Positions 36,101 through 48,107 of a DNA stretch of 64,000 nt are shown here, piece by piece; position 1 is the first letter of the stretch; the number at the start of each line of letters is the position of its first letter. This DNA comes from Locusta migratoria. Its lineage: Eukaryota; Arthropoda; Insecta; Orthoptera; Acrididae. The stretch lies in NCBI GenBank assembly GCA_026315105.1, contig CM048746.1, forward strand, positions 144,380,730 through 144,444,729, given 5' to 3'. The translations under genes were made by a program, and so were the position numbers. The notes under the pieces were generated by a model. That model saw nothing but the letters and a program-made list of their open reading frames with translations. It did no database searches and was not told where the DNA came from.

Positions 36101-39100
36101 TCGAGTGATCCTCGCGCATTGTACAAATCTAGCAGCTACAAACCTAGCCGTCCGTCTCAGAACTGCCACCCAAAAGTGCGTAGCGGAGGGTACTCAGTTA
36201 CTTGCTTTCCTGTTCTACTCCCGTACAGGTAGAACGATTAAAAAACGAATACTGATTTGTGGTCTTTAGGCGAAATGTAGTTTCGCAACAGTAGAATCGT
36301 TCTGCAGTTCACGTCAAATTCCGGCCCTTGAAAAGAACGTTGCCTTTATCGAGTGATCCTCGCGCATTGTACAAATCTAGCAGCTACAAACCTAGCCGTC
36401 CGTCTCAGAACTGCCACCCAAAAGTGCGTAGCGGAGGGTACTCAGTTACTTGCTTTCCTGTTCTACTCCCGTACAGGTAGAACGATTAAAAAACGAATAC
36501 TGATTTCTGGTCTTTAGGCGAAATGTAGTTTCGCAACAGTAGAATCGTTCTGCAGTTCACGTCAAATTCCGGCCCTTGAAAAGAACGTTGCCTTTATCGA
36601 GTGATCCTCGCGCATTGTACAAATCTAGCAGCTACAAACCTAGCCGTCCGTCTCAGAACTGCCACCCAAAAGTGCGTAGCGGAGGGTACTCAGTTACTTG
36701 CTTTCCTGTTCTACTCCCGTACAGGTAGAACGATTAAAAAACGAATACTGATTTGTGGTCTTTAGGCGAAATGTAGTTTCGCAACAGTAGAATCGTTCTG
36801 CAGTTCACGTCAAATTCCGGCCCTTGAAAAGAACGTTGCCTTTATCGAGTGATCCTCGCGCATTGTACAAATCTAGCAGCTACAAACCTAGCCGTCCGTC
36901 TCAGAACTGCCACCCAAAAGTGCGTAGCGGAGGGTACTCAGTTACTTGCTTTCCTGTTCTACTCCCGTACAGGTAGAACGATTAAAAAACGAATACTGAT
37001 TTGTGGTCTTTAGGCGAAATGTAGTTTCGCAACAGTAGAATCGTTCTGCAGTTCACGTCAAATTCCGGCCCTTGAAAAGAACGTTGCCTTTATCGAGTGA
37101 TCCTCGCGCATTGTACAAATCTAGCAGCTACAAACCTAGCCGTCCGTCTCAGAACTGCCACCCAAAAGTGCGTAGCGGAGGGTACTCAGTTACTTGCTTT
37201 CCTGTTCTACTCCCGTACAGGTAGAACGATTAAAAAACGAATACTGATTTGTGGTCTTTAGGCGAAATGTAGTTTCGCAACAGTAGAATCGTTCTGCAGT
37301 TCACGTCGAATTCCGGCCCTTGAAAAGAACGTTGCCTTTATCGAGTGATCCTCGCGCATTGTACAAATCTAGCAGCTACAAACCTAGCCGTCCGTCTCAG
37401 AACTGCCACCCAAAAGTGCGTAGCGGAGGGTACTCAGTTACTTGCTTTCCTGTTCTACTCCCGTACAGGTAGAACGATTAAAAAACGAATACTGATTTGT
37501 GGTCTTTAGGCGAAATGTAGTTTCGCAACAGTAGAATCGTTCTGCAGTTCACGTCAAATTCCGGCCCTTGAAAAGAACGTTGCCTTTATCGAGTGATCCT
37601 CGCGCATTGTACAAATCTAGCAGCTACAAACCTAGCCGTCCGTCTCAGAACTGCCACCCAAAAGTGCGTAGCGGAGGGTACTCAGTTACTTGCTTTCCTG
37701 TTCTACTCCCGTACAGGTAGAACGATTAAAAAACGAATACTGATTTGTGGTCTTTAGGCGAAATGTAGTTTCGCAACAGTAGAATCGTTCTGCAGTTCAC
37801 GTCAAATTCCGGCCCTTGAAAAGAACGTTGCCTTTATCGAGTGATCCTCGCGCATTGTACAAATCTAGCAGCTACAAACCTAGCCGTCCGTCTCAGAACT
37901 GCCACCCAAAAGTGCGTAGCGGAGGGTACTCAGTTACTTGCTTTCCTGTTCTACTCCCGTACAGGTAGAACGATTAAAAAACGAATACTGATTTGTGGTC
38001 TTTAGGCGAAATGTAGTTTCGCAACAGTAGAATCGTTCTGCAGTTCACGTCAAATTCCGGCCCTTGAAAAGAACGTTGCCTTTATCGAGTGATCCTCGCG
38101 CATTGTACAAATCTAGCAGCTACAAACCTAGCCGTCCGTCTCAGAACTGCCACCCAAAAGTGCGTAGCGGAGGGTACTCAGTTACTTGCTTTCCTGTTCT
38201 ACTCCCGTACAGGTAGAACGATTAAAAAACGAATACTGATTTGTGGTCTTTAGGCGAAATGTAGTTTCGCAACAGTAGAATCGTTCTGCAGTTCACGTCA
38301 AATTCCGGCCCTTGAAAAGAACGTTGCCTTTATCGAGTGATCCTCGCACATTGTACAAATCTAGCAGCTACAAACCTAGCCGTCCGTCTCAGAACTGCCA
38401 CCCAAAAGTGCGTAGCGGAGGGTACTCAGTTACTTGCTTTCCTGTTCTACTCCCGTACAGGTAGAACGATTAAAAAACGAATACTGATTTGTGGTCTTTA
38501 GGCGAAATGTAGTTTCGCAACAGTAGAATCGTTCTGCAGTTCACGTCAAATTCCGGCCCTTGAAAAGAACGTTGCCTTTATCGAGTGATCCTCGCGCATT
38601 GTACAAATCTAGCAGCTACAAACCTAGCCGTCCGTCTCAGAACTGCCACCCAAAAGTGCGTAGCGGAGGGTACTCAGTTACTTGCTTTCCTGTTCTACTC
38701 CCGTACAGGTAGAACGATTAAAAAACGAATACTGATTTGTGGTCTTTAGGCGAAATGTAGTTTCGCAACAGTAGAATCGTTCTGCAGTTCACGTCAAATT
38801 CCGGCCCTTGAAAAGAACGTTGCCTTTATCGAGTGATCCTCGCGCATTGTACAAATCTAGCAGCTACAAACCTAGCCGTCCGTCTCAGAACTGCCACCCA
38901 AAAGTGCGTAGCGGAGGGTACTCAGTTACTTGCTTTCCTGTTCTACTCCCGTACAGGTAGAACGATTAAAAAACGAATACTGATTTGTGGTCTTTAGGCG
39001 AAATGTAGTTTCGCAACAGTAGAATCGTTCTGCAGTTCACGTCAAATTCCGGCCCTTGAAAAGAACGTTGCCTTTATCGAGTGATCCTCGCGCATTGTAC

Positions 39101-42100
39101 AAATCTAGCAGCTACAAACCTAGCCGTCCGTCTCAGAACTGCCACCCAAAAGTGCGTAGCGGAGGGTACTCAGTTACTTGCTTTCCTGTTCTACTCCCGT
39201 ACAGGTAGAACGATTAAAAAACGAATACTGATTTGTGGTCTTTAGGCGAAATGTAGTTTCGCAACAGTAGAATCGTTCTGCAGTTCACGTCAAATTCCGG
39301 CCCTTGAAAAGAACGTTGCCTTTATCGAGTGATCCTCGCGCATTGTACAAATCTAGCAGCTACAAACCTAGCCGTCCGTCTCAGAACTGCCACCCAAAAG
39401 TGCGTAGCGGAGGGTACTCAGTTACTTGCTTTCCTGTTCTACTCCCGTACAGGTAGAACGATTAAAAAACGAATACTGATTTGTGGTCTTTAGGCGAAAT
39501 GTAGTTTCGCAACAGTAGAATCGTTCTGCAGTTCACGTCAAATTCCGGCCCTTGAAAAGAACGTTGCCTTTATCGAGTGATCCTCGCGCATTGTACAAAT
39601 CTAGCAGCTACAAACCTAGCCGTCCGTCTCAGAACTGCCACCCAAAAGTGCGTAGCGGAGGGTACTCAGTTACTTGCTTTCCTGTTCTACTCCCGTACAG
39701 GTAGAACGATTAAAAAACGAATACTGATTTGTGGTCTTTAGGCGAAATGTAGTTTCGCAACAGTAGAATCGTTCTGCAGTTCACGTCAAATTCCGGCCCT
39801 TGAAAAGAACGTTGCCTTTATCGAGTGATCCTCGCGCATTGTACAAATCTAGCAGCTACAAACCTAGCCGTCCGTCTCAGAACTGCCACCCAAAAGTGCG
39901 TAGCGGAGGGTACTCAGTTACTTGCTTTCCTGTTCTACTCCCGTACAGGTAGAACGATTAAAAAACGAATACTGATTTGTGGTCTTTAGGCGAAATGTAG
40001 TTTCGCAACAGTAGAATCGTTCTGCAGTTCACGTCAAATTCCGGCCCTTGAAAAGAACGTTGCCTTTATCGAGTGATCCTCGCGCATTGTACAAATCTAG
40101 CAGCTACAAACCTAGCCGTCCGTCTCAGAACTGCCACCCAAAAGTGCGTAGCGGAGGGTACTCAGTTACTTGCTTTCCTGTTCTACTCCCGTACAGGTAG
40201 AACGATTAAAAAACGAATACTGATTTGTGGTCTTTAGGCGAAATGTAGTTTCGCAACAGTAGAATCGTTCTGCAGTTCACGTCAAATTCCGGCCCTTGAA
40301 AAGAACGTTGCCTTTATCGAGTGATCCTCGCGCATTGTACAAATCTAGCAGCTACAAACCTAGCCGTCCGTCTCAGAACTGCCACCCAAAAGTGCGTAGC
40401 GGAGGGTACTCAGTTACTTGCTTTCCTGTTCTACTCCCGTACAGGTAGAACGATTAAAAAACGAATACTGATTTGTGGTCTTTAGGCGAAATGTAGTTTC
40501 GCAACAGTAGAATCTTTCTGCAGTTCACGTCAAATTCCGGCCCTTGAAAAGAACGTTGCCTTTATCGAGTGATCCTCGCGCATTGTACAAATCTAGCAGC
40601 TACAAACCTAGCCGTCCGTCTCAGAACTGCCACCCAAAAGTGCGTAGCGGAGGGTACTCAGTTACTTGCTTTCCTGTTCTACTCCCGTACAGGTAGAACG
40701 ATTAGAAAACGAATACTGATTTGTGGTCTTTAGGCGAAATGTAGTTTCGCAACAGTAGAATCGTTCTGCAGTTCACGTCAAATTCCGGCCCTTGAAAAGA
40801 ATGTTGCCTTTATCGAGTGATCCTCGCGCATTGTACAAATCTAGCAGCTACAAACCTAGCCGTCCGTCTCAGAACTGCCACCCAAAAGTGCGTAGCGGAG
40901 GGTACTCAGTTACTTGCTTTCCTGTTCTACTCCCGTACAGGTAGAACGATTAAAAAACGAATACTGATTTGTGGTCTTTAGGCGAAATGTAGTTTCGCAA
41001 CAGTAGAATCGTTCTGCAGTTCACGTCAAATTCCGGCCCTTGAAAAGAACGTTGCCTTTATCGAGTGATCCTCGCGCATTGTACAAATCTAGCAGCTACA
41101 AACCTAGCCGTCCGTCTCAGAACTGCCACCCAAAAGTGCGTAGCGGAGGGTACTCAGTTACTTGCTTTCCTGTTCTACTCCCGTACAGGTAGAACGATTA
41201 AAAAACGAATACTGATTTGTGGTCTTTAGGCGAAATGTAGTTTCGCAACAGTAGAATCGTTCTGCAGTTCACGTCAAATTCCGGCCCTTGAAAAGAACGT
41301 TGCCTTTATCGAGTGATCCTCGCGCATTGTACAAATCTAGCAGCTACAAACCTAGCCGTCCGTCTCAGAACTGCCACCCAAAAGTGCGTAGCGGAGGGTA
41401 CTCAGTTACTTGCTTTCCTGTTCTACTCCCGTACAGGTAGAACGATTAAAAAACGAATACTGATTTGTGGTCTTTAGGCGAAATGTAGTTTCGCAACAGT
41501 AGAATCGTTCTGCAGTTCACGTCAAATTCCGGCCCTTGAAAAGAACGTTGCCTTTATCGAGTGATCCTCGCGCATTGTACAAATCTAGCAGCTACAAACC
41601 TAGCCGTCCGTCTCAGAACTGCCACCCAAAAGTGCGTAGCGGAGGGTACTCAGTTACTTGCTTTCCTGTTCTACTCCCGTACAGGTAGAACGATTAAAAA
41701 ACGAATACTGATTTGTAGTCTTTAGGCGAAATGTAGTTTCGCAACAGTAGAATCGTTCTGCAGTTCACGTCAAATTCCGGCCCTTGAAAAGAACGTTGCC
41801 TTTATCGAGTGATCCTCGCGCATTGTACAAATCTAGCAGCTACAAACCTAGCCGTCCGTCTCAGAACTGCCACCCAAAAGTGCGTAGCGGAGGGTACTCA
41901 GTTACTTGCTTTCCTGTTCTACTCCCGTACAGGTAGAACGATTAAAAAACGAATACTGATTTGTGGTCTTTAGGCGAAATGTAGTTTCGCAACAGTAGAA
42001 TCGTTCTGCAGTTCACGTCAAATTCCGGCCCTTGAAAAGAACGTTGCCTTTATCGAGTGATCCTCGCGCATTGTACAAATCTAGCAGCTACAAACCTAGC

Positions 42101-45100
42101 CGTCCGTCTCAGAACTGCCACCCAAAAGTGCGTAGCGGAGGGTACTCAGTTACTTGCTTTCCTGTTCTACTCCCGTACAGGTAGAACGATTAAAAAACGA
42201 ATACTGATTTGTGGTCTTTAGGCGAAATGTAGTTTCGCAACAGTAGAATCGTTCTGCAGTTCACGTCAAATTCCGGCCCTTGAAAAGAACGTTGCCTTTA
42301 TCGAGTGATCCTCGCGCATTGTACAAATCTAGCAGCTACAAACCTAGCCGTCCGTCTCAGAACTGCCACCCAAAAGTGCGTAGCGGAGGGTACTCAGTTA
42401 CTTGCTTTCCTGTTCTACTCCCGTACAGGTAGAACGATTAAAAAACGAATACTGATTTGTGGTCTTTAGGCGAAATGTAGTTTCGCAACAGTAGAATCGT
42501 TCTGCAGTTCACGTCAAATTCCGGCCCTTGAAAAGAACGTTGCCTTTATCGAGTGATCCTCGCGCATTGTACAAATCTAGCAGCTACAAACCTAGCCGTC
42601 CGTCTCAGAACTGCCACCCAAAAGTGCGTAGCGGAGGGTACTCAGTTACTTGCTTTCCTGTTCTACTCCCGTACAGGTAGAACGATTAAAAAACGAATAC
42701 TGATTTGTGGTCTTTAGGCGAAATGTAGTTTCGCAACAGTAGAATCGTTCTGCAGTTCACGTCAAATTCCGGCCCTTGAAAAGAACGTTGCCTTTATCGA
42801 GTGATCCTCGCGCATTGTACAAATCTAGCAGCTACAAACCTAGCCGTCCGTCTCAGAACTGCCACCCAAAAGTGCGTAGCGGAGGGTACTCAGTTACTTG
42901 CTTTCCTGTTCTACTCCCGTACAGGTAGAACGATTAGAAAACGAATACTGATTTGTGGTCTTTAGGCGAAATGTAGTTTCGCAACAGTAGAATCGTTCTG
43001 CAGTTCACGTCAAATTCCGGCCCTTGAAAAGAACGTTGCCTTTATCGAGTGATCCTCGCGCATTGTACAAATCTAGCAGCTACAAACCTAGCCGTCCGTC
43101 TCAGAACTGCCACCCAAAAGTGCGTAGCGGAGGGTACTCAGTTACTTGCTTTCCTGTTCTACTCCCGTACAGGTAGAACGATTAAAAAACGAATACTGAT
43201 TTGTGGTCTTTAGGCGAAATGTAGTTTCGCAACAGTAGAATCGTTCTGCAGTTCACGTCAAATTCCGGCCCTTGAAAAGAACGTTGCCTTTATCGAGTGA
43301 TCCTCGCGCATTGTACAAATCTAGCAGCTACAAACCTAGCCGTCCGTCTCAGAACTGCCACCCAAAAGTGCGTAGCGGAGGGTACTCAGTTACTTGCTTT
43401 CCTGTTCTACTCCCGTACAGGTAGAACGATTAAAAAACGAATACTGATTTGTGGTCTTTAGGCGAAATGTAGTTTCGCAACAGTAGAATCGTTCTGCAGT
43501 TCACGTCAAATTCCGGCCCTTGAAAAGAACGTTGCCTTTATCGAGTGATCCTCGCGCATTGTACAAATCTAGCAGCTACAAACCTAGCCGTCCGTCTCAG
43601 AACTGCCACCCAAAAGTGCGTAGCGGAGGGTACTCAGTTACTTGCTTTCCTGTTCTACTCCCGTACAGGTAGAACGGTTAAAAAACGAATACTGATTTGT
43701 GGTCTTTAGGCGAAATGTAGTTTCGCAACAGTAGAATCGTTCTGCAGTTCACGTCAAATTCCGGCCCTTGAAAAGAACGTTGCCTTTATCGAGTGATCCT
43801 CGCGCATTGTACAAATCTAGCAGCTACAAACCTAGCCGTCCGTCTCAGAACTGCCACCCAAAAGTGCGTAGCGGAGGGTACTCAGTTACTTGCTTTCCTG
43901 TTCTACTCCCGTACAGGTAGAACGATTAAAAAACGAATACTGATTTGTGGTCTTTAGGCGAAATGTAGTTTCGCAACAGTAGAATCGTTCTGCAGTTCAC
44001 GTCAAATTCCGGCCCTTGAAAAGAACGTTGCCTTTATCGAGTGATCCTCGCGCATTGTACAAATCTAGCAGCTACAAACCTAGCCGTCCGTCTCAGAACT
44101 GCCACCCAAAAGTGCGTAGCGGAGGGTACTCAGTTACTTGCTTTCCTGTTCTACTCCCGTACAGGTAGAACGATTAAAAAACGAATACTGATTTGTGGTC
44201 TTTAGGCGAAATGTAGTTTCGCAACAGTAGAATCGTTCTGCAGTTCACGTCAAATTCCGGCCCTTGAAAAGAACGTTGCCTTTATCGAGTGATCCTCGCG
44301 CATTGTACAAATCTAGCAGCTACAAACCTAGCCGTCCGTCTCAGAACTGCCACCCAAAAGTGCGTAGCGGAGGGTACTCAGTTACTTGCTTTCCTGTTCT
44401 ACTCCCGTACAGGTAGAACGATTAAAAAACGAATACTGATTTGTGGTCTTTAGGCGAAATGTAGTTTCGCAACAGTAGAATCGTTCTGCAGTTCACGTCA
44501 AATTCCGGCCCTTGAAAAGAACGTTGCCTTTATCGAGTGATCCTCGCGCATTGTACAAATCTAGCAGCTACAAACCTAGCCGTCCGTCTCAGAACTGCCA
44601 CCCAAAAGTGCGTAGCGGAGGGTACTCAGTTACTTGCTTTCCTGTTCTACTCCCGTACAGGTAGAACGATTAGAAAACGAATACTGATTTGTGGTCTTTA
44701 GGCGAAATGTAGTTTCGCAACAGTAGAATCGTTCTGCAGTTCACGTCAAATTCCGGCCCTTGAAAAGAACGTTGCCTTTATCGAGTGATCCTCGCGCATT
44801 GTACAAATCTAGCAGCTACAAACCTAGCCGTCCGTCTCAGAACTGCCACCCAAAAGTGCGTAGCGGAGGGTACTCAGTTACTTGCTTTCCTGTTCTACTC
44901 CCGTACAGGTAGAACGATTAAAAAACGAATACTGATTTGTGGTCTTTAGGCGAAATGTAGTTTCGCAACAGTAGAATCGTTCTGCAGTTCACGTCAAATT
45001 CCGGCCCTTGAAAAGAACGTTGCCTTTATCGAGTGATCCTCGCGCATTGTACAAATCTAGCAGCTACAAACCTAGCCGTCCGTCTCAGAACTGCCACCCA

Positions 45101-45592
45101 AAAGTGCGTAGCGGAGGGTACTCAGTTACTTGCTTTCCTGTTCTACTCCCGTACAGGTAGAACGATTAAAAAACGAATACTGATTTGTGGTCTTTAGGCG
45201 AAATGTAGTTTCGCAACAGTAGAATCGTTCTGCAGTTCACGTCAAATTCCGGCCCTTGAAAAGAACGTTGCCTTTATCGAGTGATCCTCGCGCATTGTAC
45301 AAATCTAGCAGCTACAAACCTAGCCGTCCGTCTCAGAACTGCCACCCAAAAGTGCGTAGCGGAGGGTACTCAGTTACTTGCTTTCCTGTTCTACTCCCGT
45401 ACAGGTAGAACGGTTAAAAAACGAATACTGATTTGTGGTCTTTAGGCGAAATGTAGTTTCGCAACAGTAGAATCGTTCTGCAGTTCACGTCAAATTCCGG
45501 CCCTTGAAAAGAACGTTGCCTTTATCGAGTGATCCTCGCGCATTGTACAAATCTAGCAGCTACAAACCTAGCCGTCCGCCTCAGAACTGCCC
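33193..45592. repeat. Tandem array: 50 units of 248 bp, nearly identical
   Basis: The unit start CCCAAAAGTGCG recurs every 248 bp, at 33193, 33441, and so on to 45345. The array is 12,400 bp, exactly 50 units. Most units differ by zero to two bases. Each unit holds GCGAAA-TGTAG-TTTCGC (in unit 1 at 33294-33310), a 6-bp stem with 5-nt loop. This sits inside a 9-bp outer stem AGAACGATT / AATCGTTCT (33255-33263 and 33319-33327), so a transcript could fold. There is no long open frame. Edge units 1 and 2 share variants (CAGATAG, CGTCGAATT) that differ from the majority (CAGGTAG, CGTCAAATT). The flanks are LINE sequence on both sides, so the unit is an amplified internal LINE segment. Confidence 0.98.
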
Positions 45593-45638
45593 CTATGTCC
45601 TCCTTTAAACCGATCTGGTGGGGATGCCAAACATTTGC

Positions 45639-46091
45639 TCAATACTGAAGCGTTTTATATGTGGTCTTCTTTACAGACGAATCACATCTTGCCAAAATTC
45701 TCCCAATAAACCGAAGTCGGTCATCCGCCTTCCTCCCGACTGTCCCATTAGGCTCGTTCGATTTCATATCGTTGTGCAGCGTTACGTCTAGGTATTTAAT
45801 TGACGCGACTTTTTCAAGCAGCACACTTCTTATTCTGTATTCGAACATTACGGGATTATTTCTCCTAATTTGCACCACCTTACATTTTTCTGCATTTAGC
45901 GTTAGTTGCCATACCTCCCGCCGACTAGAAATTTGGTACAAGTCCTTGTGCATCCTAGTACAGTAATTCAATGACGACACCCCCTTGTACACCCCAGTTT
46001 CCAGAGTCAACAGCCGCAGATTGAAACTCGCTCTGTCCGTCAGATCATTTATATAGACAGAAAATAATAGCGATCGTATCACGCTTGCCAC
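45639..46091 (-). pseudogene. LINE reverse transcriptase C-terminal part, active site lost
   Basis: The minus-strand translation shows SLLFSVYINDLTDRASFN, WQLTLNAEKCKVVQIRRNNP, FEYRIRSVLLEKVASIKYLD and VTLHNDMKSN. These are the RT palm and thumb blocks on the C-terminal side of the active site. Where the FADD-type box should follow the INDL block, the sequence reads RLLTLETGVYKGVSSLN, so both catalytic Asp residues are missing. The frame lies immediately right of the 248-bp array and in the same LINE. In working family members this enzyme copies the LINE RNA at a nicked target. This copy is inactive. Confidence 0.85.
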
Positions 46092-46124
46092 TCTGATGAA
46101 AACTCTCTGTCGAGGAGAACGTAC

Positions 46125-46212
<88 letters not shown>

Positions 46213-46543
46213 AATTATATCAGCCAACCGGTTGCACAATTTTTAGGTGCTTGACCTAGGTTTCGTTGCCACTAGGGACAACTTCATCAGAAGAATAAAA
46301 ACAGTTACATGGATACTGGTTTTATTTGTATGACAAAAATGCTAGTTTTTATTGTAATCGACTTGAGCAATCCTGTTCGTAATATTTTTGACGTCATCTG
46401 TTCCATGTATCTGTTTTTATTCTTCTGATGAAGTTTAGTGGCAACGAAACGTAGGTCAAGCACCTAAAAATTACGCAACCGGTTGGTTGATATAAAGAAA
46501 ATTGGATTACGGTGGCTGTTAATCAGTCATGTTCAAAGCTGTC
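46125..46543. mobile_element. Palindromic insert with poly(A)/(TAAA)n and hammerhead-like cores
   Basis: The insert splits the LINE reading frame. It starts with about 51 A (46127-46177) and (TAAA)n to about 46212. An inverted repeat follows: left arm 46216-46314, right arm 46401-46494. Each arm, read outward, carries TTCTTCTGATGAAGTT...CAACGAAAC, followed by CTAGGTC or GTAGGTC. The left arm (minus strand) folds as CTGATGA-A-GTTG-loop-CAAC-GAAAC, with a GTC eight bases downstream and flanking U-rich/A-rich strands that could form helix I. This resembles a type I hammerhead with one extra base. It is probably a non-autonomous Penelope-type terminal pair. Confidence 0.7.
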
Positions 46544-46544
46544 C

Positions 46545-46830
46545 TATTACTTAAGTAGTATTCGAGCCACTAAAATAATTTGTTACCTATTCAACAATCT
46601 CATGGTTTCGCTAGGAGTCTGTAGAGCGGTACAGTGTCGAACGCCTTTCGAAAATCAAGAAACATGCAGTCTGCTTGTTGTCCTTCTTCCATTGCGCGCA
46701 AGATGTCATGAGAGAAAAAGACAAGCTGTTTTCGCACTTTCGATGCTTCCGTGCTCGTGCATGGAAAGAAGCTTTTCCTTCTCAAAGAAATTTGCGTGCT
46801 ACGGCTCGCAATCACATATGGTACGTATCT
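46545..46830 (-). pseudogene. LINE reverse transcriptase N-terminal-side fragment
   Basis: This continues the LINE after the insert. The minus-strand frame 46600-46815 gives FSHDILRAMEEGQQADCMFL, then DFRKAFDTVPLYRLLAK, the block with the first catalytic Asp (FLDFRKAFD). The adjoining region in other frames matches the sequence around 9230-9480 of the sister fragment. Frameshifts are present and the 5' end is lost near 46830. Confidence 0.8.
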
Positions 46831-47251
46831 TTGGCATTAAGTTATTACAAGTTACTCCTTGCTTTCTGATTTAGACAGTTGTGAGGCGTGGTGTATTTCA
46901 AGTCTTGTCTTGACCACAATTGCACTTTATTAAGGTCTTACGCGTTTCTACATACCTCATTACCAAAAGTTATAACAAAACAGGTAGTAATATTCCATCC
47001 AACACTGACAAAACGTAACGAATAAGTAACACTAACTTTACACTCAGCAAAATTATTTAAATTTTTTTAATACATTCCCCTTAAAACTATTTGTGTCATA
47101 GACATATGTTACGTAAAAGATGTTTACAGTTCATCCCACAACATACTGAATACTGCTTAACAGTCAGTTATTATGCGGAAAATCCGTCAGATGGCGATAC
47201 TGTCTTTCTGCTTCCCTCTCTCTTTCTCTGGACACATGCACACTCCGTGTT

Positions 47252-47253
<2 letters not shown>

Positions 47254-47318
<65 letters not shown>
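47254..47318. repeat. (TA)n microsatellite
   Basis: About 65 bp of pure AT dinucleotide repeat. The open frames that cross it on both strands (Tyr-Ile repeats) are artefacts of the repeat. Confidence 0.98.
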
Positions 47319-47321
<3 letters not shown>

Positions 47322-48107
47322 GTTTTAAATAGTGCTGTACAAAATTTGTTTTCTGTTAAGTTATACAATTTTAAACTGGTGCTGTATAAAACTTTTAAAA
47401 TCATTGAGTACTGTACAAAAATGTTTTCTTAGACTACACAATTTTAAATGAGTGCTACACAAAACATTTTCTGGTACATTATAGTTTGACGTCTTGAGGC
47501 CAGGTAGCATTAAGTGAAACATTGCTGACAGTCACTAAAAAACATTGTATCTTTACAGAATCCAGGTTACGGAAAGTGTGGGAGGAGGGGGGGAAGCAGT
47601 TGAAGGAGAGAAGCATACATAAAAAAGCTGCGAAGGAAGAGCAACCGCCGAGCACCAACTGCCTACGAAAGCCATTCGATGGCTTCTATAACATACAAGC
47701 TTGCATATTGCCTCTCATTTATCACAAATAACTCTACCACGTAAATAAGAATGCTTCCTTCTATGGCATTACATTAAGTGATAAGAGGTGAGTTATGGGG
47801 GTGGGCGATGGGGAGGAGATATAAGTTTATTTGTGGGTACAGAGGGGTTAAGAGAGCAGTTTACAGAGGATAAAATAAAATGATAAACTTACAATGTTGG
47901 CTTAATACCCGTTGTACATTGTATCAAAGTAGTTTTGTGGACGTGATCGTTAGGAACTGAGCAAAAGCTTCTACTCATTCGATAATTTTGAAGAAAGAAA
48001 TCGGTCGTGTCCTTACTAGGCAACCATCCCGGTAGTTTTCCGTAGAGACTTCACCGACATGTAGGCGATTGTGACTTTCCGTCAGGCGAGCAGTAAATGA
48101 TAAAAGT

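Larger units (their letters stand above)
33160..46830 (-). mobile_element. CR1/Jockey-type LINE that hosts the 248-bp array
   Basis: A single minus-strand LINE copy appears to span this interval. Its 3' end is at about 33160 (CTGCATCTACATACATATTC on the plus strand, a CATCTA-type tail). At 33193 it enters the tandem array, and at 45593 it leaves it into 3' sequence and RT-coding DNA up to 46124. A palindromic insert interrupts it, and RT coding resumes at about 46545-46830. Without the array and the insert the LINE piece would be about 0.85 kb plus one 248-bp unit. The RT is dead. It is the same family as the fragment at 9040-9685. Confidence 0.75.

Noticed and set aside
33193..45592. CRISPR-like array
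   Set aside because: Units are contiguous 248-bp repeats with no variable spacers, in a eukaryotic repeat landscape. It is a satellite.
47091..47432. 113-codon plus-strand protein with Tyr-Ile repeats
   Set aside because: It is a read-through of the (TA)n tract. The flanks show no motif.
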